Source: Xenorhabdus doucetiae (GTDB lineage Bacteria > Pseudomonadota > Gammaproteobacteria > Enterobacterales > Enterobacteriaceae). From it: DNA of 64,000 bases. The translations under genes were made by a program, and so were the position numbers. Shown here piece by piece: positions 17,883-26,799 of this stretch (the first letter of the stretch is position 1; every line of letters starts with the position of its first letter). The notes beneath the pieces were generated by a model. It worked only from the letters and a program-made list of their open reading frames with translations, searched no databases and was not told the DNA's origin. The DNA lies in assembly GCF_000968195.1 (NCBI RefSeq), contig NZ_FO704550.1:4131203-4195202 (forward strand), given 5' to 3'.

Positions 17883-19061
17883 CTATTTTAACCGCGCAAT
17901 CCACGGCACCATAAGAATAGCGATAACCGCAATACCGGTAGCCACGTAGCCAATACTGCCCAGACCCCATTGTGTGATTGCTACCCCACCAATGATTGCA
18001 CCTAACCCCGTCCCTGCATTAGCGGCGGAGACATTCAACGTGCCTGCCAATGCTTGAGCATGTGACGCTGATTTCATCACACGTACCTGACAAATGGGAA
18101 ATAACGCGGTGTAAGCAATACCCCATAGCGCTAACGATATTCCGAGAAGGAACCAAGAGCTAGCCAGTGGCACACTGAAAATCATTCCTAGACCTAACAG
18201 TAACGTGAATATCGCAGTAACTCTTAGTGGATTGCGATCAACAAATCGACCACCGAGCCAATTTCCCATCAAGCCAATAGCACCAAAGCCCATTAACCAC
18301 CATCCGACATAGGCAGGTTGCACCCCGGCAATGCGTTCTAATGTATCCGCTAAATAAGTGTAAGCGGTGAACATTGCAGTAAAAACAACAACAGATAACG
18401 CCACGTTAGCTACAAATCGAGGATCTTTTAGGATACGTGTTTGTTCCTTAATTTTTATCTTCTCCGGTCGTGCAACGGTAGGCATAAAGATAAACATGAG
18501 AATTGCCATCAAAAGAGACAGGCCGGCTAACCCCCAGAATGTGCTTCGCCAACCAATGGAATCTGAGGCAAGAGTGCCCAATGGAATACCGAATAGTAGT
18601 GCGGCTGAGATGCCTAAGTAAACTTGTGAAACGGCTCGGCCTGCACGTTGTGGGCCGACAATTTGTCCAGCCGTTTCACTCGCTGTCCCCCAAAATACGG
18701 GTAACATCAACGCAGGAATAAAACGGGCGATAGCAAGTACCCAAATATTAGGAGCAACTGCGGCCAGAGCATTAGAAACCGCAAAGATCAGCAAGATAAC
18801 TATAAACAAACGCTTACGTTCGATGTGAGATAATAATGCGGTGAGTACTGGCCCGAACAACATGACTGTAAACGCAAACAGCGTAACGAGTTGTCCAGTG
18901 GCTGAAATTGAAACATTTAAATCACGGGACAATGCGGGAAGAAGCCCAACAATGAGATATTCTGTTGTGACAATAATGAAAGCTGCTACTGCAAGGATAA
19001 CAATAGAAAGACCGCCACGGTTCACTGATTCTGTTGCGACTGATGTTGAATAAGAAGACAT
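17883..19061 (-). CDS. MFS transporter, DHA1 (drug/sugar efflux) type
   Basis: A 392-residue, 12-helix inner-membrane exporter. The first helix is followed by TTEYLIVGLLPALSRDL, typical of the AraJ/YdhP-like group of drug:H+ antiporters, and the loop between helices 2 and 3 has the usual basic motif (HIERKRL). GGAG lies about 13 bases before the ATG. A decayed LysR-type gene lies divergently upstream, the common arrangement for such exporters. The substrate is unknown. Confidence 0.85.
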   Translation of the reverse strand: MSSYSTSVATESVNRGGLSIVILAVAAFIIVTTEYLIVGLLPALSRDLNVSISATGQLVTLFAFTVMLFGPVLTALLSHIERKRLFIVILLIFAVSNALAAVAPNIWVLAIARFIPALMLPVFWGTASETAGQIVGPQRAGRAVSQVYLGISAALLFGIPLGTLASDSIGWRSTFWGLAGLSLLMAILMFIFMPTVARPEKIKIKEQTRILKDPRFVANVALSVVVFTAMFTAYTYLADTLERIAGVQPAYVGWWLMGFGAIGLMGNWLGGRFVDRNPLRVTAIFTLLLGLGMIFSVPLASSWFLLGISLALWGIAYTALFPICQVRVMKSASHAQALAGTLNVSAANAGTGLGAIIGGVAITQWGLGSIGYVATGIAVIAILMVPWIARLK

Positions 19062-19209
19062 TAAAAAAGGCTCCGACTTAATATCAATTGTTGCGCCTAG
19101 TTTATTGGAAAAAATAAATCTTATATTTGTTCTTTTTTCATACTATTATGGAATTTAAATCCAGAATAGGAATGACAATATGACTCCTTTTGAACGTTTT
19201 AAAGGAATA

Positions 19210-20314
19210 TACCAATCGCCATTGAAGATGCTTGATTTCTTATCCAAACCCGATCATGCTTGCAATCATGAAAATTCATCTGACACCAGAACAAAAACGT
19301 GCCCTCGAATTGATGCATGATACCACTCGTGATAGTCGAGTCTGTGATCGCATCAAGGCCGTGCTTTTGGCGTCAGAGGGCTGGACAGCTCAGATGATTG
19401 CTCAGGCCTTACGTATTCATGAAACTACGGTAAGCCGTCACCTAAAAGATTTCATCGCGCAGGAAAAACTCACCCCCGAAAATGGCGGTTCTGAAAGCCA
19501 TCTCTCTGCCAAACAAACCGCCGATCTGGTTGATTATTTGACGGCAAATTTGCTGCATACGACCGCTCAAATTGTGGATTATGTACGAGCTCGTTGGCAG
19601 GTGTCTTTCAGCGTGGGAGGCATGACGAAATGGCTTCACCGACAAGGTTTCAGCTACAAAAAGCCAAAGGGCGTTCCTCATAAATTCGATGCGGATAAGC
19701 AGCAACAATTTATTGATGACTACCAGTCTCTGAAAGACCGGGCAGGTCAGAATGAACCTATCCTATTTATTGATGCGGTGCATCCTTCGCAGTCCACAAA
19801 GCTCAGCTATGGTTGGATGAAAGCGGGGAAAAATCAGGTAAAAGTGGTCGAAACCACCGGCAGGCGTACCCGTCTCAATCTTCTGGGCGCCCTCAATTTA
19901 CAACGAATTGAAGACACCGTGATCCGTGAAATCCCGAGTATCAATGCCGAAAATAATGGGTATTTTTTCGGGCCCTATAAAAAAACTTACCCACTTTCCC
20001 CAAAAAATTATTATATTCCGGGAGGGGGCGGTTTACCACCGGGCAAAAATTGGTGAAAGAGGTGGCATATGTCCTTAATATTGAACTGCATTACCTACCG
20101 CCTTACAGCCCAAACCTCAATCCAATAGAGCGATTGTGGAAGTATATGAATGAGCAAGTACGTAACAATGTTTATTTTCCGGATGCGAAGACATTCCGTG
20201 AAACCCTTCGTCACTTTTTTCATGTCACTTTGCCAGAAAAAGCGAAAGAACTCACGACTAGACTGACTGACAACTTTCAGATTTTAAAACCTGCATCTTC
20301 AAGTTAGATTGGTA
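19210..20314 (+). mobile_element. IS630-family insertion sequence
   Basis: A 1105-base element. Its ends are imperfect inverted repeats beginning TACCAATC, with a shared inner TTGAAGATGC, flanked by a TA duplication as expected for the IS630/Tc1 group. It carries one transposase gene, broken near its 3' part. Confidence 0.85.
19268..20307 (+). pseudogene. IS630 transposase, frameshifted
   Basis: The N-terminal part has the helix-turn-helix of IS630 transposases (MKIHLTPEQKRALEL, IHETTVSRHL) and the first catalytic region (ILFIDAVHPSQ). Between about 19955 and 20055 the protein turns into a low-complexity, Gly/Pro-rich stretch (IPGGGGLPPGKNW) where the second Asp should be in a form like LDGAGYHRAK. 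The true frame resumes at about 20053 with VKEVAYVLNIELHYLPPYSP and NPIERLWKYMNEQV. The clustered changes kill the enzyme, unless they are sequencing errors. Confidence 0.8.
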
Positions 20315-20406
20315 TACATTGTTATAGCTGGCTTTTTTACTATCAGAAGGTTGCCAAAAGCCGAAGGAGTATCACCACAACTAACTGTTTAATACAAGAA
20401 ACTCCG

Positions 20407-21657
20407 CTATAGATTAAACGCCTCTTGCTTGCCCAATTGTTCAGTACGGCTGATCCCCAAACGATTCGCAACCACTTGCCAATCCTTCACCACACCCAAC
20501 ACGTCATCATAAATCTGGGTGGCTTCATCACGAGTTAAGCGAAAGAAGTCGATGACTTCGAATGCCAAACCATAATCAAGTGCATTAGAGGTATCGGTAA
20601 TGTTAAGGTGCAAGCCTTGTTTACCAGCAATGGGGTTAAGGTCATAAGCCGGTGAAAGCTTCCATCCTTTGTTGGTGAGTAAAAAACCATGATTTCTGAG
20701 GTGATCGTCAGTATTGGACACCGCTATATTAAATAGGATCCTACGCCACAGTTGAGCTAGATCGGCTTTGGTTTGCGCGCCATGATTTGTTAAAAACTCG
20801 GCTATTTCGAGATAACTCGCCCCTTCGGAATGTTCACCATCGTAATATTGAAGCTGTGTCATCGCAGATGAAAAGTGAATACGCTTGTCGCCAACACGAT
20901 CAAATCGTTTGGTCAGAAACGTATGATGCTCAGAGGAGAATTTACGTATTTCACTCGGAAACATGTCAATACCAGCAGCCAAGGCTAACTCATAGCACAC
21001 CATTTCCCAAGCACCAACGTCGAATGTATCATTTTGATTAGGGAATTTGGCGATCCAGAGATGTTTTTCTTTGTCTGTCACACAGGCTTTGGGTCTGGCA
21101 CCCCCCAATGATGAACCCGGAGAAATAAGCATCTTGAGCCAGCGATAATACTCATCACTGTCAGTGTCATCGTCTTTTTCTATTTGGATGGCAGCATGCT
21201 CTAACTCACGTAGCGATGTCATGGGTGGTGCTGCAAATTCCGCATTGTTGTCTAAGAAGTCCTTCGACTCTGTTGTTTTAAAACGAATTCCTCCCATTCG
21301 ATAGGAATCATGTACCCCTAACAAATAGTCCAGCTCAGTGAGCCTGGCACTCGAGCACAAGCCTTTGCGGTACTCAATCGCGGCTCGACGCTGCATGAGA
21401 ATTCGCCCCCAGCGATCTGGACACGAGTCCAAAAATGCACGGAAATTCTTATCTGGAGAGTCGTTGTAAAGCTCACCACCATGCAGCGTTAGGAGTGGAT
21501 CGATCTGTAAACAATAATCGGATTTCAAGAAGTGTTTGTCATAAGTAAAACTGAACACCCCACCACGATGGGTTTCAGCAAACATCAATTGACCAATTAA
21601 TAAGGGAGGATCAACCGGAATCCAAGATGCGTATACTTTGACTATTGGACGACTCAT
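20407..21657 (-). CDS. hipA: HipA-family serine/threonine kinase toxin
   Basis: A 416-residue HipA-like kinase. In E. coli HipA phosphorylates glutamyl-tRNA synthetase and causes dormancy. Visible motifs: the Ser/Gly loop SPGSSLGGARPKA that is autophosphorylated in HipA, the ATP-binding Lys in HLWIAKFPNQ, the catalytic loop NTDDHLRNHGFLL, and the metal-binding Asp in LSPAYDLNP. All key residues look intact. Its ATG overlaps the upstream antitoxin stop by 4 bases. The 3' end overlaps the LysR relic on the other strand. Confidence 0.88.
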   Translation of the reverse strand: MSRPIVKVYASWIPVDPPLLIGQLMFAETHRGGVFSFTYDKHFLKSDYCLQIDPLLTLHGGELYNDSPDKNFRAFLDSCPDRWGRILMQRRAAIEYRKGLCSSARLTELDYLLGVHDSYRMGGIRFKTTESKDFLDNNAEFAAPPMTSLRELEHAAIQIEKDDDTDSDEYYRWLKMLISPGSSLGGARPKACVTDKEKHLWIAKFPNQNDTFDVGAWEMVCYELALAAGIDMFPSEIRKFSSEHHTFLTKRFDRVGDKRIHFSSAMTQLQYYDGEHSEGASYLEIAEFLTNHGAQTKADLAQLWRRILFNIAVSNTDDHLRNHGFLLTNKGWKLSPAYDLNPIAGKQGLHLNITDTSNALDYGLAFEVIDFFRLTRDEATQIYDDVLGVVKDWQVVANRLGISRTEQLGKQEAFNL

Positions 21658-21959
21658 TTCGAACCTTCCAGCAGTTTGATATTCTGGAGCTTGATACCCA
21701 CTTCATCATGCGCGGCAAGCTTCGCAAAGTTTTCCTCCATTCCCAGCACCGCCATCACCTTAAGATAGGTACCAATCGCCACGCCAGGATCGCCAGCAAA
21801 GACTTTATTCACCGTTTTGTTATCAAAGCCCGTGCGGTCGCAAATCATCTGTTTGGTGAATCCTCGGCGTTTAACCGCCAACAACAAGTCTTCCCCAAAA
21901 ATACTCAGTATCTTACGTTGCTTGGGAAACAACACCTTGTGTAAGTCTCGCTTTGCCAT
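21654..21959 (-). CDS. hipB: HipB-like HTH antitoxin
   Basis: A 101-residue DNA-binding protein with a helix-turn-helix around residues 33-60 (KRRGFTKQMICDRTGFDNKT). As the first gene, overlapping hipA by 4 bases, it fits the antitoxin that binds HipA and represses the operon. It is longer and more diverged than classical HipB. The large palindrome just upstream is its likely operator. Confidence 0.78.
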   Translation of the reverse strand: MAKRDLHKVLFPKQRKILSIFGEDLLLAVKRRGFTKQMICDRTGFDNKTVNKVFAGDPGVAIGTYLKVMAVLGMEENFAKLAAHDEVGIKLQNIKLLEGSK

Positions 21960-21972
21960 GTTCTATCTCTAC

Positions 21973-22020
21973 TAGGACTATATTCCCATTTAATAACCAA
22001 TTAATGGGAATATAGTCCTA
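21973..22020. promoter_or_regulatory. 18-bp-arm palindromic operator of the hipBA-type operon
   Basis: Perfect inverted repeat with arms TAGGACTATATTCCCATT and its reverse complement, separated by 12 AT-rich bases. It lies 13 bases before the antitoxin start and is the obvious autoregulatory site. Confidence 0.75.
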
Positions 22021-22107
22021 TATACATAAGGAATCAATGAATTCAGATAACAAGCCTCACAAAAAATAGACTCTATTCGGCTCCCCCGCCAAATGGCGAG
22101 GAAAATA

Positions 22108-23244
22108 TCAATCAGCAAAGATTTGCTGGTGCAGGGATTGCAATCGACGAACCAATGTTTTTCTTCTTTCTATCTGCTTGGCAAATCTCTGATAGATTGG
22201 AATAAACTCAACCAGTGCGTTATTGGCCAGATAAGCATCGTACAGATCTTGCACTTCTTTAGCCGCTTTATCATAAGCGCTGGCATGCCCCTGTTCACTG
22301 TATTTCTGCACATTTTTCCAGTGAGCTTCCCTTGATGAAAAGATTTTATTGAGCCGTTCAAGCGTTTCGCGCCGCATCTTTTCGCGCTGTTGCTCTTCCA
22401 CAATCAACCGTTCACGTACTATTTCGTCATTCGCTGCCTGCCAATAATCTTCAAGAGATGAAGTACTCAACCAATATTGATAATCTCTGTTGGCTATCGG
22501 TTTACCGACCAACGCACGCGCCTGAGTCGCCGATAGCTGCCCTTGCTCAAAGAGTTCTCTCAATAACCTGTCTTTGTCTGATGCAGACAGTCGTTCAATT
22601 TCTTCTGCCGCCGTCAGATGTTTGGTTTCTGCGACATGCGCTTGCGATGATGCAAGCAACATATTCAAAGCCCTGCACGCTTCTAAGGGTATATAGAATA
22701 ACTCTGCAAATGCCAATTGAGCTTCAGATAAGTGCTTAAAGTCAAAATCAATCAATGGCAATTTACTCAGCGTATTATCACCCTCAAATGCGCGTTTCAG
22801 CCAAGGCAGGTATAGCAGACGATAATCCCCGTTCAGCAGTTCCAACCGCAACGAACTCAAATGTTGCAGGTAATCTTCTGCATCGTCATCCTCCAGATCA
22901 CGATCATCTTCATTGAGGATAAAAGTGAATAGCTGATAATTTTCGCCATCTTCACAGAGCGTGAACTCACCATCATCAACTTCCATAAATGGCTGAGGAA
23001 CCGTATTTAGCGGCACTTTCAAGTAGCAAATAACCTGCCCCCAATCCGCGTAATAAATTCCCACATCAAAATACTGTGCCATCAACTCCGAGGGTTCGGC
23101 TTTTAAATCCCCATAGTCATAATGAACCATAAAATGGGTTGAACTGATTTCAGCACGGCTGGAGAGGATTCTAAGTGCATTTTTTTGCTTTGCAGACAGC
23201 ACGCCATCATGCCGCTCGAAATGATAATACTGATATACACTCAT
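22108..23244 (-). CDS. Hypothetical protein, 378 residues
   Basis: I do not recognise this protein. It is cytoplasmic by composition, with no signal peptide or membrane helix. The N-terminal ~150 residues are acidic, with a DDRDLEDDDAEDYL stretch; the C-terminal ~130 residues are strongly charged and likely coiled-coil (IVEEQQREKMRRETLERLNK). The start MSVYQYYHFERHD is chosen because the longer frame would read through a palindromic array. It stands alone between the hipBA pair and a TPM-domain gene. Confidence 0.7.
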   Translation of the reverse strand: MSVYQYYHFERHDGVLSAKQKNALRILSSRAEISSTHFMVHYDYGDLKAEPSELMAQYFDVGIYYADWGQVICYLKVPLNTVPQPFMEVDDGEFTLCEDGENYQLFTFILNEDDRDLEDDDAEDYLQHLSSLRLELLNGDYRLLYLPWLKRAFEGDNTLSKLPLIDFDFKHLSEAQLAFAELFYIPLEACRALNMLLASSQAHVAETKHLTAAEEIERLSASDKDRLLRELFEQGQLSATQARALVGKPIANRDYQYWLSTSSLEDYWQAANDEIVRERLIVEEQQREKMRRETLERLNKIFSSREAHWKNVQKYSEQGHASAYDKAAKEVQDLYDAYLANNALVEFIPIYQRFAKQIERRKTLVRRLQSLHQQIFAD

Positions 23245-23289
23245 GGTTAAATCACCACAAATTGGGGGTTCATTATTCAAAATAAATTT

Positions 23290-23378
23290 ATGTCGATAGC
23301 ATCGACATGACAAGATCATATGTCGATAAAATGGAAAAAAATCGACACGTAATCCTCATATGTCGATGCTATCGACGT
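23290..23378. promoter_or_regulatory. Symmetric GTCGAT/ATCGAC palindrome array
   Basis: Two 15-base near-palindromes, GTCGATAGCATCGAC and GTCGATGCTATCGAC, are reverse complements of each other. Between them is a wider-spaced pair (GTCGAT then ATCGAC, 13 bases apart). The whole 89 bases form one symmetric structure between the hypothetical gene and the end of the TPM-domain gene. It could be a multi-site operator for an unknown regulator or a recombination/partition-type site. Confidence 0.45.
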
Positions 23379-23408
23379 GTGTTGTCTTTTATATATACCA
23401 AAAACAAA

Positions 23409-24437
23409 TCACCAATCACCCGAAGCGCCGCCGCCATCACTGCTGCCACCGCCACCAGAAAAGCTATCATTACCGTCGTCACTGCTTGTGCGATCAGAGC
23501 CAGAGCCGCCGAAAAGACCACCGAATAGGCTTTTCAATAGTGACCACACGGTAGAGATCGCCCAAAATACCAAAATCACGGGCAACATCAGGACTAATAG
23601 ATAAAACTCTGCCGGAATGGAGGAAAATAATCCAATGAGATTCAACAGATAGGTTCCTGCCGCTATGGTCAAGGCGCATTTAAGGAAACGTTTAAACCAG
23701 TGCCCCTTGCGGAAAACCATCATTGGCAAGAAGAACAAACTGACCAGCCAGAAACCCAATAGTGCAGCAATATCTTTACCGGATATCTGGTCGAATGCGC
23801 TGTCGTCTTCGGCGATAACCTGAGTTATTTTCGTTGTTTCTTTCAGTGTTTCCGCTTGGCTGGTGTTTTTCAGCAATGTGTCAACTGAATCAATGGCATT
23901 GCTAATCCCCTCAAAATAAGCCTGTTCTTTGAAAGCTGGCTTCACATCTTCACGCAAAATGCGTGCAACCTTGCCATCGGTTAATTTACGCTCTAAACCG
24001 GAACCAACTGCAATACGCATTTTATGATCATCAGAAGCGATCAAAAACAAAATGCCATCATTGTTTTCTTTATTACCCAACTTCCATTTATCAAATACAC
24101 GGGCGGAAAATGCTTCAACAGTTTCACTGCCCGTCGTCGGAATAATCAGGACTGCCATCTGTACCTTTTCTTCAGATTGCAGTTTTTTCAGTTGGCGGGT
24201 CAGACGTTGGCGCTCTTCTTTCGTGAGTACCTTAGAGGTATCTGCTATACGCTTGTTTAGCGCAGGAACATCAACCGTGATGGTTTCTTGTTTTATCTCT
24301 CCTGCCGATCCATTGCTTATTCCGATAAGCAATAAAAACAGGATAAAAAAATATTTTATTATTAAAGTACAGCTTATTCTCGGTTGTATTATTGAGGTAT
24401 TACAACCATCCTTTGGCATATGGGAAATTATTAGCAT
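23409..24437 (-). CDS. TPM-domain (YgcG-like) membrane protein
   Basis: A 342-residue protein. An N-terminal signal/anchor (IIKYFFILFLLLIGISNGSAG) is followed by a TPM domain at about 55-190 (RIADTSKVLTKEERQRL, DGILFLIASDDHKMRIAVG), then two or three membrane segments, and a Gly/Ser/Asp-rich tail ending SGGGGSSDGGGASGDW. This is the layout of YgcG/Psb32-type proteins of unclear role at the membrane. ATG 24437 is preferred because AAGGA lies 6 bases before it. Confidence 0.85.
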   Translation of the reverse strand: MLIISHMPKDGCNTSIIQPRISCTLIIKYFFILFLLLIGISNGSAGEIKQETITVDVPALNKRIADTSKVLTKEERQRLTRQLKKLQSEEKVQMAVLIIPTTGSETVEAFSARVFDKWKLGNKENNDGILFLIASDDHKMRIAVGSGLERKLTDGKVARILREDVKPAFKEQAYFEGISNAIDSVDTLLKNTSQAETLKETTKITQVIAEDDSAFDQISGKDIAALLGFWLVSLFFLPMMVFRKGHWFKRFLKCALTIAAGTYLLNLIGLFSSIPAEFYLLVLMLPVILVFWAISTVWSLLKSLFGGLFGGSGSDRTSSDDGNDSFSGGGGSSDGGGASGDW

Positions 24438-24512
24438 CAACTATCCTTAACTCTTATTTATGATATCAATCTCCATGATTATACGGATATATCCCATTAT
24501 ACGTAATCAAGA

Positions 24513-24542
24513 AAACGGCATTATTTTTACGATAATGCCGTT
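24513..24542 (-). terminator. Terminator-like hairpin after the DHA2 exporter
   Basis: Arms AACGGCATTAT / ATAATGCCGTT with a short loop lie just beyond the exporter stop, between it and the TPM-domain gene. The T-run on the minus side is weak. Confidence 0.5.
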
Positions 24543-24550
24543 GATTAAAT

Positions 24551-25966
24551 TTATTTTTCCGCTTTAATTTTTGCTGCCCTAAATGCGGTGAATAATGCCA
24601 ATATGGGGGCAATGGAGAAGAGTAAAAATAGCCAATGAGAAGAAGATGCAGCGCCTGTTATTCCGCCAGGCTGATAAAATCCAAATAAATTGACGGTCAT
24701 TCCCCCCAATGCAGAACCAAATGCCGTGGCAAATAACTGCACCGTCGTAATGGATGAACCAGCAATGCTTTTATCCTCATCACTGGAAACCTGCAAAATA
24801 CGGGTCAAAAGATGAGGCCAGCCGAACCCAACCCCAAAGCCAAACAATCCCAAGCCTAAGATTACCGGCACTATTATCTGCCATTCTCCTGCCGATTGGG
24901 ATGGCAGCAATGCAAGCAACAGCAACATGCCAACCAGCATGAAAACGGGGCCGCTGACAATCGCAAACCGCATCTTTGCCCCTTGCCAACTCGCACTGAG
25001 CATTTCTCCTACCGTCCAGCCCACGGCTGCGGCAGCCACCATATAACCGGAAGCCAAAGGGGATTGCCCATGCAGCATTTGCAGAAAATAGGGGACAAAA
25101 ACATCGCCCGATAAGCCAATGACCAATAGCGCGATCGTCGCGAATAAAACCAGATGGGGAGAACGCAAACTCAGGGCATTTTTAGGCAGTAATCTTGTTG
25201 AAGTCCGGCGTTCATGAATGACCAATAAAGCGACCAATATCACCGCCACAACAATACCGGTAATGTTGAGCCGGATATCTTGTGACAAACTGCCAGCGGA
25301 AACCGCCAGTACCGCGGCGGATAGTAGGATCAATTGCACAAAGGGCAATGCGGTTTTGGTTTTATTCTGTGCCTCTGTTTTAGGCAAAATCCGGTAGGTA
25401 AATACCGCATAACACAGAATAATCGGCAGCATAATGCCAAAAGCGTAACGCCATGCGTTCATTTCAGCAAAAATCCCGCCAATCGCCGGCCCGATTAAAG
25501 TCGCCACGCCCCACATCCCCGATACCAGTGCCATCGCCCGAGGCCAAAGTGATTGAACAAAGACAAGATTAATCATCAAATAGGAAAGGGCAAACAGAAA
25601 CCCTCCGCCAAGCCCTTGAATGGTTCTGCCAATCAGCATGACTTCCATCGTCGATGCAAGGGTACACAGTAAGCTGCCGATGAAAAAGACCAGCGCGGCA
25701 ACCAGATAAGCATTTCTTGCGCCCGATGCACTCAATAATCTCGCCGAGAGAATAGAACCCATAATCGATGCCACAACAAACAATGTCGTATTCCAGGCAT
25801 AGAGATTCAATCCGCCAATATCATTGACGACAGAAGGCAGGATCGTAATCGCAATTAGGGTATTCACTGCCATCAATCCCACGCCCAGTGAAAGTGCGAT
25901 CGCACTCGGCGCATTTTCGCTGGAAAACAGATCCCTCCAGCGGCTTTCCTCAGTCTTTATCATCAT
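24551..25966 (-). CDS. MFS transporter, DHA2 (EmrB/QacA) type
   Basis: A 471-residue exporter with about 14 membrane helices. Typical DHA2 features: an early segment ITILPSVVNDIGGLNLYAW, then RTIQGLGGGFLFALSYLMIN and the WRYAFGIMLPI motif after helix 5. It is transcribed away from a SufR-like regulator that probably controls it. AGGA precedes the start. The substrate is unknown; multidrug or metabolite export is likely. Confidence 0.87.
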   Translation of the reverse strand: MMIKTEESRWRDLFSSENAPSAIALSLGVGLMAVNTLIAITILPSVVNDIGGLNLYAWNTTLFVVASIMGSILSARLLSASGARNAYLVAALVFFIGSLLCTLASTMEVMLIGRTIQGLGGGFLFALSYLMINLVFVQSLWPRAMALVSGMWGVATLIGPAIGGIFAEMNAWRYAFGIMLPIILCYAVFTYRILPKTEAQNKTKTALPFVQLILLSAAVLAVSAGSLSQDIRLNITGIVVAVILVALLVIHERRTSTRLLPKNALSLRSPHLVLFATIALLVIGLSGDVFVPYFLQMLHGQSPLASGYMVAAAAVGWTVGEMLSASWQGAKMRFAIVSGPVFMLVGMLLLLALLPSQSAGEWQIIVPVILGLGLFGFGVGFGWPHLLTRILQVSSDEDKSIAGSSITTVQLFATAFGSALGGMTVNLFGFYQPGGITGAASSSHWLFLLFSIAPILALFTAFRAAKIKAEK

Positions 25967-26056
25967 TGTTGTCCTGACACAGGTTGAGTTGTGAAAAATC
26001 TTACGCTAAATTAAACAAGATAAACCTTGGAATAAATTAATGTCGGAATCAACAGT

Positions 26057-26716
26057 ATGTCAAGCTCAGACTTGGAAAATAGTATAATCATTGGGCAAAC
26101 CGTGAGTGATAAGCTACTAATGTTGCTAAAAACTCATGGTGCCCTACAAGCCTCTGATGCCGGCAACTTATTGGGAACAACGGGAGAAGCAGCCCGTCAG
26201 CAATTTGTCAAACTGGCTAAGGAAGGATTCGTTGAAGCAAAGTCAGAAACCAGGGGAGTCGGGCGCCCGATACAACTTTGGCATCTCACAGAAAAAGGTC
26301 ATGCCAAATTTCCTGATACCCATGCAGAACTCACCACGCAGTTGATCTCGATTATTCGCAGTCAACTGGGTGAAACTGTCATGGATTTGATTATCAGCAC
26401 CCGCGAAAAAGAGGCTTTTTCTCACTATAAAAAGGCGATGGAAGGGGCGACCGGGTTACTGGAGAAAGTTGAGCGTCTGGTCTCAATCCGCTGCCGGGAA
26501 GGCTATATGGCCCATTATTCGGTTGAGGAAAATGGCGCTATTTTGTTCTTTGAAAACCATTGTCCAATTTGTGCCGCCGCCAAATTGTGTCAGGGGTTTT
26601 GCCGAACAGAGATAAAACTGTTTCGGGAGATCCTGCAAGCGCATGTGGAAAGAACAGAATATATCTTAAGTGGTCACCGACGCTGTGCGTACCGTATTAC
26701 CGCCCCACAAGCTTGA
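26057..26716 (+). CDS. SufR-like winged-helix regulator with conserved cysteines
   Basis: A 219-residue regulator. A winged helix-turn-helix at about 18-75 (LLKTHGALQASDAGNLLGTT, GVGRPIQLWHLTEKGH) is followed by a helical part and a C-terminal Cys region, NHCPICAAAKLCQGFC then GHRRCAYRI. SufR-family repressors hold an iron-sulfur cluster with Cys in these places, so it may sense redox or Fe-S state. It is divergent from the DHA2 exporter, an unusual target for this family. A strong terminator follows the gene. Confidence 0.75.
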   Translation: MSSSDLENSIIIGQTVSDKLLMLLKTHGALQASDAGNLLGTTGEAARQQFVKLAKEGFVEAKSETRGVGRPIQLWHLTEKGHAKFPDTHAELTTQLISIIRSQLGETVMDLIISTREKEAFSHYKKAMEGATGLLEKVERLVSIRCREGYMAHYSVEENGAILFFENHCPICAAAKLCQGFCRTEIKLFREILQAHVERTEYILSGHRRCAYRITAPQA

Positions 26717-26745
26717 TATCAGCATGACTTGAACGAATTTTTGAG

Positions 26746-26782
26746 AAAAACCTACTCAACCCAGAGTTTGCGTAGGTTTTTT
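26746..26782 (+). terminator. Rho-independent terminator after the SufR-like gene
   Basis: Stem AAAAACCTAC / GTAGGTTTTT with a T-run. It can act in both directions, also ending the pfkB-type transcript on the minus strand. Confidence 0.8.
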
Positions 26783-26799
26783 ATGGATAAACTGACAAC

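Larger units (their letters stand above)
19180..20412 (+). pseudogene. LysR-type regulator 5' relic, split by IS630
   Basis: The reading frame starts MTPFERFKGI at 19180 and, once the IS630 element and one TA copy are removed, continues into LFYYQKVAKSRRSITTT and stops at 20410. This resembles the helix-turn-helix start of LysR regulators (LFYQVAKSGSITTAA), but with insertions and an early stop, so it was already decayed or decayed later. It lies divergent from the MFS exporter. The call rests on about 40 residues. Confidence 0.45.
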
